From assembly GCA_022564455.1 (NCBI GenBank), contig JADFLK010000163.1, positions 1 to 5,660 of the forward strand: DNA of 5,660 bases, read 5' to 3'. Under the pieces are notes generated by a model. That model was not told where the DNA came from and did not search any database. It saw only the letters and a list, made by a program, of their open reading frames with translations. Shown piece after piece: positions 1 through 5,660 of the stretch. The stretch is from Bacteroidota bacterium (lineage in GTDB: Bacteria > Bacteroidota > Rhodothermia > Rhodothermales > Rubricoccaceae). Positions within the stretch are counted from its first letter, which is position 1. Each line of letters starts with the position of its first letter. The position numbers were made by a program, and so were the translations under genes.

Positions 1-22
1 TTTCATGATCCAGACACAACTA

Positions 23-58
23 GAAAGAGCGCCCCGCAGTGCTGCGGGGCGCTCTTTC
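23..58. terminator. Strong hairpin, intrinsic terminator after the DinB gene
   Basis: A perfect 17-bp inverted repeat (23-39 paired with 42-58) with a 2-nt centre; the real loop is probably 4 nt or more. The arms begin GAAAGAGCGCC and end GGCGCTCTTTC, so either strand gives a GC-rich stem closed by an A/T run. It starts 18 nt past the stop codon of the minus-strand DinB gene and should end that transcript. The symmetry means it could also stop a plus-strand transcript entering from the left edge. The U tract is short (three U, then C), so termination strength is inferred from the stem. Confidence 0.85.
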
Positions 59-76
59 ATGTCTTGGGGTGCGAAA

Positions 77-691
77 TCACCCGTCGGCGGCATCACCAGC
101 GGCCTCGGCAGCAGCAGTCCACGGTGGGACCACCTCGTTCGTGCGCGCGTAGGCAATGAGTTGCCCAAGGTGCTCGTGCAAGTGCGTCGCAATGAATGTA
201 CAGAAGCCGCGTACGGTCATGGTCTGGCCGAAGACTTCCATTTCTTCGTCCATACGGTCTTCGGAGATGCCATTGAGCGCCGCCCGTACGTGATCGAAAG
301 ACCCGTCCATGGCAGCCATGACAGTTTCACGATCGGACGTGCCCTCGTACTCCTCCATTCCTACCGGGCCATCAGCGCCCATCGTGACTGGGAAACCCTC
401 GGGCGGATCGACACCGAGCATCGACGGGATGAAGTAATTGGCAAACGCGATGTGCATGAAGACCTCGCTGCTCGAGCGAACGCCCTCCATTGGGCGGTAG
501 GCCCACTGTTCGTCGCTCATAGCGCCGGCAAGCGCGGTGACTTTTTCTTCAAGGCCGTCAATAAGTCCGACGACAGCGGCATTGGCGGAAGGCGCGTCAT
601 TGGAATAATCCTGAGCGGCTACCGGAATTGCCGATAAGGCTAGAAGCAGCGCCAGGCAAAGCGTGGATGTGAATGAGTTGAAATATTTCAT
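77..691 (-). CDS. Exported DinB-family metal-binding protein
   Basis: A 204-aa protein of the DinB/YfiT-like four-helix-bundle superfamily, whose members bind a divalent metal through three histidines; some are thiol-dependent transferases and most have no known reaction. Residues 1-26 form a clear signal peptide: a short basic start, a Leu/Ala-rich core and a likely cut in VAA|Q at 26/27. It lacks a lipobox, so a soluble periplasmic protein is expected. The DinB signature YRPMEGVRS lies at 65-73. H80 and the HLHEHLGQ segment (H170, H174) give the usual metal triad, with H172 as an extra histidine. The ATG at 691 has GAGG seven bases upstream and begins the signal peptide, so this start is preferred. 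The gene stands alone between about 470 bp of non-coding DNA and a terminator. Substrate is unknown; the family call is firm. Confidence 0.93.
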   Translation of the reverse strand: MKYFNSFTSTLCLALLLALSAIPVAAQDYSNDAPSANAAVVGLIDGLEEKVTALAGAMSDEQWAYRPMEGVRSSSEVFMHIAFANYFIPSMLGVDPPEGFPVTMGADGPVGMEEYEGTSDRETVMAAMDGSFDHVRAALNGISEDRMDEEMEVFGQTMTVRGFCTFIATHLHEHLGQLIAYARTNEVVPPWTAAAEAAGDAADG

Positions 692-698
692 AATGGTA

Positions 699-702
699 CC
701 TC
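699..702 (-). promoter_or_regulatory. Ribosome binding site of the DinB gene
   Basis: On the minus strand GAGG sits 7 nt before the ATG at 691. It supports the chosen start. It is notable because the starts of the inositol operon genes in this window show no comparable motif. Confidence 0.6.
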
Positions 703-995
703 AGAGAGGATTGACGGTGGGAAAGGGTAAAGAAGAACAAGGATACGAAATCTATCTTAAACACCAGCGTCAGATCTACGAAATCGCCCTCAACAGCGTC
801 CGAATACAGACAACCGTGACAGTTTGCCGCCGATTCTCGGGGTTAGGAGTCTATCGGAATTAGGATGGTTCTACTGCGGTGGCGGTAATTCGGACCATTC
901 CCGGGATCTTTTTCATTGCGTAGCCCCACTATACGCCTCAAAAGATCGAAATAATGGTCTCGATTCCCACTCGCCTCGCTACAATCCCTTAGTCA

Positions 996-1027
996 GACAA
1001 GCTCCTAGAGCTGTCGGGTTTCTTTGT
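996..1027 (+). terminator. Terminator-like hairpin on the plus strand
   Basis: GAC(996-998)-A-AGCTC(1000-1004) pairs with GAGCT(1008-1012)-GTC(1013-1015), giving an 8-bp stem with one bulged A and a CTA loop. GGGTTTCTTTGTT follows, a T-rich tail as in an intrinsic terminator read on the plus strand. No plus-strand gene lies upstream in the window, so what it would terminate is unclear. It may instead be the end of a decayed mobile element or of an unrecognised small RNA. Confidence 0.35.
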
Positions 1028-1098
1028 TAGGCGGATATGGAGGGTCGGCATGGTTGGAGGTACGCCGAACTCCCTTGTTGGTTACTGACAGCGCAACA

Positions 1099-1141
1099 CC
1101 CCTCCCCCCGCCGAATGGCGGGGTAATCGCCCCAAGGGGAG
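1099..1141. repeat. GC-rich REP-like palindromic unit
   Basis: The core is CCCCGCC (1106-1112), loop GAAT, GGCGGGG (1117-1123), a perfect 7-bp stem. An outer pair, CTCCCC (1102-1107) with GGGGAG (1136-1141), and a small CCCCAAGGGG palindrome (1130-1139) give nested, competing structures. The layout (short G/C-run arms around a strong hairpin, in an intergenic gap) resembles dispersed REP-type repeats found in many genomes. Only one copy is in this window, so repetition cannot be shown. It lies 24 nt past the stop of the antitoxin-like gene and could protect or end that mRNA, though no U tract follows it on the minus strand. Confidence 0.45.
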
Positions 1142-1165
1142 ACTTCAAAACCAAAACTCCCGAGC

Positions 1166-1405
1166 CTACAACAGGCAGGAATATGTGCCAAGCAATTCGT
1201 CGAGGCCGTCTTCGGTCAATCCGCTTTCCTGCGCTTCGTGCGAAAGATTCGTCGCGATGCGACTGAACTCTTCCGCCGCCTCGTCCGCGCTCATGAGCAC
1301 CCGTGCAACGACGGAACTTGCCCGCTCGCGCTGTTCGGGCGAGGCGTCCTTGAAGCGCTTCGCAACCTCTCGGGGCACCTTCAGGCGAATCGTTTCGGTT
1401 CGCAT
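1166..1405 (-). CDS. Small antitoxin-like protein (possible type II TA antitoxin, solitary)
   Basis: A 79-aa acidic protein. It opens with MRTETIRLKVPREVAKRF, a beta strand followed by a helix as in ribbon-helix-helix-type small proteins. SPEQRER (22-28) and a helical middle follow, then GLTEDGLDELL (62-72). The pattern 'LKVP-x-E-VA ... SPE-x-x-x-x ... LT-x-x-x-L-x-x-LL' recalls small antitoxins often paired with PIN-domain toxins; this is from memory of the family and is not a proof. An in-frame TTG at 1450 would add 15 residues, but the ATG at 1405 matches the usual N-terminus. AGG about 12 nt upstream is a weak ribosome site. No toxin ORF lies on either side, so it is an orphan or the remnant of a pair. 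The tail GTYSCLL after the expected end looks extra. Confidence 0.68.
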   Translation of the reverse strand: MRTETIRLKVPREVAKRFKDASPEQRERASSVVARVLMSADEAAEEFSRIATNLSHEAQESGLTEDGLDELLGTYSCLL

Positions 1406-1592
1406 GGGCTTGCATGTACCTGGTTGGGTGTAGGGTCTCAACCGGTGCAACGCAAATCCTGATACGAGGTTCGCGGGTTGCGGACTCGCCCTTCCAGGTT
1501 GGCATCAGAATCAGGCAATAGCCTTAAATAGTTCCCGTCGTTCTCAGGTTATAGCCTGAAATGGCGAGTTGTACCCTCCGAATCCGGGATCT
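1406..1592. other. Gap between IPCT-like gene and antitoxin-like gene
   Basis: This 187-nt interval separates the end of the inositol operon from the small gene downstream on the same strand. It holds the two related 16-bp repeats listed separately. No clear sigma-70-type or Bacteroidota-type promoter was found, although the antitoxin-like gene probably needs one here. No strong terminator with a U tract follows the operon, so read-through is possible. Confidence 0.5.
1511..1559. repeat. Two 16-bp near-direct repeats, each partly palindromic
   Basis: TCAGGCAATAGCCTTA (1511-1526) and TCAGGTTATAGCCTGA (1544-1559) agree at 13 of 16 positions and begin exactly 33 bp apart, about three helical turns. 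Each is a partial palindrome: AGGC/GCCT around AATA in the first, TCAGG/CCTGA around TTATAG in the second. They lie 105-154 bp upstream of the ATG of the antitoxin-like gene, where an autoregulatory operator could be. The second could also form a short 3' hairpin after the IPCT-like gene, 34 nt past its stop, but no U run follows. Confidence 0.4.
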
Positions 1593-2314
1593 CTACCACA
1601 AAACCGCTTCAGCGTGCCCCATCATCTCCGGCGTGTCCACGTCCTGCCAGAAGCCGTCGCCGATGTCGAGGGCGTGCATACGGCCGAATGCCGCGAGGCG
1701 ACGTACGCCGTCGGATAACGAGGCATCGCCGTTTTCGTCATCGAGGGCCTGGAGTACATCCATCAAGCCGTCGGTACAGACAAAGACGCCCGTATCCACG
1801 GCGTTGAAGTCCGCCAATTTTTTGTCGATGGCGATGATGTTGCCGTCCTCGACTAGCGCCTTGGTGGCGTCATCCATATCGAAGATGGAATCGAGCTTGT
1901 AATCCACCAGCAGCGCGGCGTGGCCGGGTTCCGGTACGTAGCTCCCGGCCAGTACCATCACTTCATCCCCGAACACATGGTCGGCCATCGTAAGGATGAA
2001 GCCTCCTTCGATGAAGGGCCGCGCGGCCAGCACGGAGAGGCCATTCTGCTTCTCGTACCGCTCGTTCGTCGCAAAGACCAGTTCCTGCGGACCATTGTAG
2101 ATGGCCTCGATACCCGTCCGCAGCGTCTCGGCGTGGTGGCCAAGCACAATCACCACGCGGCCGCAGCCAGCCTTTTCAAGGCTCCGCAGGGTGCGGACAA
2201 TGAGCGGCGTGCCGGCAACCGGCGTCAGCGGCTTGAGATCGGTGGAGGCGACTACGCCCTTCAGCCGCGAACCAAAGCCCGCCGCCAGAACGACGCCTGT
2301 ACGGGCAGCCGAAC

Positions 2315-2318
<4 letters not shown>
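1593..2318 (-). CDS. CTP:inositol-1-phosphate cytidylyltransferase-like nucleotidyltransferase
   Basis: A 241-aa cytosolic protein with one nucleotidyltransferase (GT-A-like) domain. It should activate inositol-1-phosphate with CTP to give CDP-inositol and pyrophosphate. Visible motifs: LAAGFGSRLK at 11-20 (nucleotide loop), KPL at 29-31, NGLSVLAA at 92-99 (base and sugar contacts), MADHVF at 111-116 (metal aspartate D113), FDMDDATK at 146-153, VDTGVF at 174-179 and WQDVDTPEM at 224-232 (second metal aspartate). MxDHVF together with DDATK and DTGVF is what I associate with the cytidylyltransferase half of archaeal IPCT/DIPPS proteins. Here it is a separate protein; the phosphotransferase half is encoded two genes upstream. 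Its ATG overlaps the inositol-phosphate synthase stop (ATGA, 4 nt), has no Shine-Dalgarno, and probably relies on coupled translation. A MobA-like or other sugar-phosphate transferase is the alternative; context favours inositol. Confidence 0.9.
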
Positions 2319-3625
<1,307 letters not shown>

Positions 3626-3670
3626 GACGATCTGGATTCTGGTTTGGGAAAGGGGGAGTCCTGCATACTA

Positions 3671-3690
3671 GAACAAAAGAAGGAGCCTTC
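3671..3690 (-). terminator. Weak terminator- or attenuator-like hairpin
   Basis: On the minus strand the sequence reads GAAGG-CT-CCTTC followed at once by TTTTGTTC. The 5-bp stem overlaps the stop codon of the CDP-alcohol phosphotransferase gene. It is too weak to be a convincing full terminator, but could reduce or modulate transcription into the inositol-phosphate synthase gene. Confidence 0.25.
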
Positions 3691-4615
3691 AAGCTGCGGC
3701 AAGTACATCCTGCGGAACGGCGTCCGTGCAATTTGATAGCCGAGAGAGAAGCTGCTGATTGCGCCTCGCCTGCATCATACGCAGTGAGACAAGCGCAACG
3801 TTCAAAAAGCCGATCTCAAAAAGAAAAAAGTAGAGCGGGTTTTTAGCAAGACATGCAATGAAGACGGCCATCGTACGGTAATTGGAGCACAGGATGGACC
3901 ACGTCTTTACCGCGCTGAGGTTTGTGCTACGGTAGACTTCACTCACCTTCTTCCCCTCACCCTCTTCCTTCATGCATTCAAACTGTGCAATAAGCAGTGG
4001 GTCGGCCCCCGCCACGCGGCTCTGGATGCTCAGGTACGTGAGAAGAGCGCCTCCAAAGAAGCGGCTGAATCCTTTCTTGCCTTTCATGCCCTGCCTGAAC
4101 TCTTCCGGCATGACTGGGTGCGCAGATTCCTTGCCGAACACCCAGTAGTCGTACATCTGCCGTTGGAACTCGTACGTGCTCGCCTGAATGACGTGGCTGA
4201 TGCCCGCGAGTACCATGAGCCACCATGCCACCGGCCCGAACTCGGGCGCTGCCGCCCATGCCAGGCTGATGTAAACAAGCGCAAACGTGAGGTGGTCGCA
4301 CAGGCCATCCAGCGCCTTGCCGATCTCCGACGTCTTGCCGGTGAGGCGCGCCAGTTGGCCATCCGCACCGTCCATCACATGCCAGCCGATCATCAACAGA
4401 AAACCGGCCAGCGCCATCTCCCACTGGCTGTGATAGAAGTAGGCCCATGCTGCGAGGCCACCGAATACCATCCCTGTGATCGAAACCAGGTTGGGATGGA
4501 TACCGAACCTCGCAAAAATGGAAACCAGCACCCGGCTCATCGGGTGGATGAAATAGAGGTTCGTTACTTCCTCTATTTCTCGGGTACGTTTAACCTGCGT
4601 GGGGCTGCCGGCCAT
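3689..4615 (-). CDS. CDP-alcohol phosphatidyltransferase, probable (phosphatidyl)inositol-type synthase
   Basis: A 308-aa integral membrane enzyme of the CDP-OH_P_transf family, which transfers a phospho-group from a CDP-activated alcohol to a hydroxyl acceptor. The signature is complete: D82-x2-D85-G86-x2-A89-R90-x8-G99-x3-D103-x3-D107, the eight-residue pattern that binds metal and CDP. NLYFIHPMSRVL (19-30) and GIHPNLVSITGM (38-49) form the N-terminal helix and the approach to the first membrane segment. About six segments are likely: roughly 42-61, 66-82, 106-122, 128-147, 246-262 and 263-280. A polar stretch of some 90 residues (150-240) separates segments four and five, making it longer than the common 180-220 aa. 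TGA lies directly before the ATG, so this is the most upstream start possible; no Shine-Dalgarno is seen. With inositol-phosphate synthase and IPCT next door, the donor is probably CDP-inositol. Acceptor (diacylglycerol, a sphingoid lipid or inositol-phosphate) is undetermined. Confidence 0.94.
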   Translation of the reverse strand: MAGSPTQVKRTREIEEVTNLYFIHPMSRVLVSIFARFGIHPNLVSITGMVFGGLAAWAYFYHSQWEMALAGFLLMIGWHVMDGADGQLARLTGKTSEIGKALDGLCDHLTFALVYISLAWAAAPEFGPVAWWLMVLAGISHVIQASTYEFQRQMYDYWVFGKESAHPVMPEEFRQGMKGKKGFSRFFGGALLTYLSIQSRVAGADPLLIAQFECMKEEGEGKKVSEVYRSTNLSAVKTWSILCSNYRTMAVFIACLAKNPLYFFLFEIGFLNVALVSLRMMQARRNQQLLSRLSNCTDAVPQDVLAAA

Positions 4616-4708
4616 TCAGCGGTGCGGAAAATCAAGCCGGGGAAGGTAACTACTAGCGGCCCGCACAAGCATCACCCACAGACGCTTAACCAGCACCGAA
4701 TACGCCAT
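4616..4708 (-). CDS. Possible 30-aa small ORF between flippase-like and phosphotransferase genes
   Basis: ATG at 4708 opens a 30-codon frame whose TGA touches the ATG of the phosphotransferase (TGAATG), in the same frame. The peptide begins MAYSVLVKRLWVMLVRA and ends in PHR. It is basic (six of 30 residues K or R, no acidic residue until D26) with a hydrophobic first half, like a membrane-binding amphipathic helix. It starts 16 nt after the stop of the flippase-like gene and has no strong ribosome site. It could be a leader peptide that couples translation to the phosphotransferase, a small membrane protein, or chance. No family is recognised. Confidence 0.25.
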   Translation of the reverse strand: MAYSVLVKRLWVMLVRAASSYLPRLDFPHR

Positions 4709-4724
4709 TGACAGAGCAATGGGA

Positions 4725-5660
4725 TTACGTATCTGAAGGCACAGGTTCCGCTACCGGCTCCGCAGAACGCGCCGTCACCCTCCGCTGGACATACTGGATG
4801 GCGATGTAGATACCCACGAAGATGAAGAGGTAGTAGCTAAGCAGCCGCCAAACAAGCAGCGTGGGTGCCACCAACGACTGCGGCATGATGGGGGGCCCAA
4901 AGAACAGCAGATAAAGGCCTTCCACGGCGCCGGCGCCACCAGGCGTGGGCATGAAGAGGGCGCCGAGTTGCAGCGCCGCAGCGCGCAGAAACACTAGCAG
5001 CTTGTCGACCGCTGGATATACACTCCAGATGAGAAACATGGGAAGCGCATACCGGCTGAGCCACGGTACCAGAGAAATCAGAAAGCCTTTGACATAGTAC
5101 ATCGGCGTCTCCGAGCGCAGAAGTTCCGAGCGGCTGCGCATCTCACCCATCGTCCGCAGTGCACGAGTGCGGAAGCGCCGGAGGAAAGGCAGCTTGAAAG
5201 CCGTGCCCACGAGCACCGCCAAAAACCGCGGGTTGATGAGCGTACTGTACGCCAGCAATGAAACCCAGCCCACATAAATCAGAAACGCCACCATCATCGC
5301 CGAGAAGCCGACCGTGCCCATGGCAGCCGGAAACACGTCGAAATAGAAAGACAGCACAACTATGGTGGGAATGAGAAACGCCTGCCACAGCATCTCCAGT
5401 AGCGTCGAGAAGAGGATGATGGCTGTCGAGTCGCCCAGCGAGATGCCTCGATCTTTGGAGATAAACACGACTATAAACGGACCTCCTCCAACGGAGGATG
5501 GCGTGACAGCTCCGAAGAAGTCCCATGCAAGCTGACTCCTGACACTCTCTCGAAAGTTGAGCAGCCCGTGAGAGAGATAGTTGAGCCGTAGAGCACCGAA
5601 AGCAATCCGCGCGACGACCGTTCCAACGGCAGCTAGCAGAAACCACGGGTTCACCTGTTG
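4725..5660 (-). CDS. Flippase-like membrane protein, LPG-synthase TM region/UPF0104 family (5' partial)
   Basis: At least 311 codons are visible and the frame stays open to the window edge. A GTG at 5654 could be read as a start, but it falls at NPWFLLAAVG, which in this family follows a first membrane helix, so some 40-50 N-terminal residues are probably outside the window. Counting from that GTG, the hallmarks are FFGAVTPSSVGGGPF (47-61) and MPTPGGAGAVEG (235-246), matching the family's TP-x-x-x-GG and PTPGG-x-G-x-x-E-G blocks. About seven hydrophobic helices are visible, with a basic loop at 158-180. Relatives include the lipid-flipping domain of MprF and the YbhN and AglD proteins. In front of inositol-lipid genes it is a candidate for moving the inositol lipid or a precursor across the membrane; this is inference. 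The protein ends in a short Pro/Glu-rich tail. Confidence 0.92.
   Translation of the reverse strand, partial: QQVNPWFLLAAVGTVVARIAFGALRLNYLSHGLLNFRESVRSQLAWDFFGAVTPSSVGGGPFIVVFISKDRGISLGDSTAIILFSTLLEMLWQAFLIPTIVVLSFYFDVFPAAMGTVGFSAMMVAFLIYVGWVSLLAYSTLINPRFLAVLVGTAFKLPFLRRFRTRALRTMGEMRSRSELLRSETPMYYVKGFLISLVPWLSRYALPMFLIWSVYPAVDKLLVFLRAAALQLGALFMPTPGGAGAVEGLYLLFFGPPIMPQSLVAPTLLVWRLLSYYLFIFVGIYIAIQYVQRRVTARSAEPVAEPVPSDT

Larger units (their letters stand above)
692..1165. other. Non-coding stretch between DinB and antitoxin-like genes
   Basis: No convincing gene is seen on either strand. Short ORFs here lack recognisable domains and believable starts. The part next to the DinB gene (692 to about 860) must carry its promoter and leader, but no clear -35/-10 pair or Bacteroidota-type promoter stands out. 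At 920-982 there are weak nested inverted repeats: GTAGC (920-924) with GCTAC (978-982), enclosing ATCGA (945-949) with TCGAT (960-964). Two stronger structures, at 996-1027 and 1099-1141, are listed separately. Confidence 0.6.

Noticed and set aside
1..61. TTTCATG occurs at 1-7 and 55-61, flanking the terminator, like a target-site duplication
   Set aside because: Seven bases is short, one copy overlaps the hairpin arm, and no mobile element lies between them.
5..637. A 210-codon plus-strand ORF opposite the DinB gene
   Set aside because: It runs through the terminator hairpin and antisense to a gene with a clear signal peptide and DinB motifs; it has no recognisable domain.
918..986. tRNA-like appearance: GTAGC/GCTAC ends and a T-arm-like string near 956-970
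   Set aside because: The T-stem does not pair, there is no proper D-arm or anticodon stem, and no CCA-ready acceptor can be folded.
1448..1450. TTG as an upstream start of the antitoxin-like gene
   Set aside because: The added 15 residues are unlike the family N-terminus, and the ATG at 1405 fits it directly.
1005..1505. A 166-codon minus-strand ORF overlapping the antitoxin-like gene in another frame
   Set aside because: Arg-rich, low-complexity composition. It crosses the palindromic repeat and conflicts with the better-supported 79-aa frame. A faint toxin-like look in its middle is not enough to call a remnant.
4118..4711. A 197-codon plus-strand ORF opposite the phosphotransferase
   Set aside because: Antisense shadow of a gene with a perfect catalytic signature; no domain of its own.
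5652..5654. GTG as the start of the flippase-like gene
   Set aside because: The frame continues upstream to the window edge, and the family has a further membrane helix before this point; the true start is probably outside the window.

Overview
The window is a GC-rich bacterial segment in which every convincing gene lies on the minus strand, so transcription runs from high to low coordinates. The gene set suggests a member of the Bacteroidota/Rhodothermota assemblage. The evidence is a bacterial inositol-phosphate synthase of intermediate length, an inositol-type CDP-alcohol phosphotransferase, and little Shine-Dalgarno sequence in front of the operon genes. This placement is an inference and only moderately secure.

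Region 1593-5660 is one tight block of four genes, probably an operon for an inositol-containing phospholipid or phosphodiester. In transcription order they are: a flippase-like integral membrane protein of the LPG-synthase TM/UPF0104 family (5' end outside the window); a CDP-alcohol phosphatidyltransferase with a perfect catalytic signature; inositol-3-phosphate synthase; and a sugar-phosphate nucleotidyltransferase resembling CTP:inositol-1-phosphate cytidylyltransferase (IPCT). The last two overlap by 4 nt (ATGA). The simplest reading is glucose-6-phosphate -> inositol-phosphate -> CDP-inositol -> transfer of phosphoinositol to a membrane acceptor, with the flippase-like protein possibly moving the product. 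No phosphatase gene is visible, which fits a route through CDP-inositol rather than through a phosphatidylinositol-phosphate intermediate. A 30-codon ORF fills the gap between the first two genes and ends directly against the start of the second (TGAATG).

Region 692-1592 is mostly non-coding. It holds one small gene (1166-1405) for an antitoxin-like protein of 79 aa with no visible toxin partner. A pair of 16-bp near-direct repeats lies upstream of it, a GC-rich REP-like palindromic unit lies just downstream, and a terminator-like hairpin oriented on the plus strand follows at about 996-1027.

Region 1-691 holds a separate gene for an exported DinB-family metal-binding protein, followed by a strong bidirectional hairpin terminator at 23-58.
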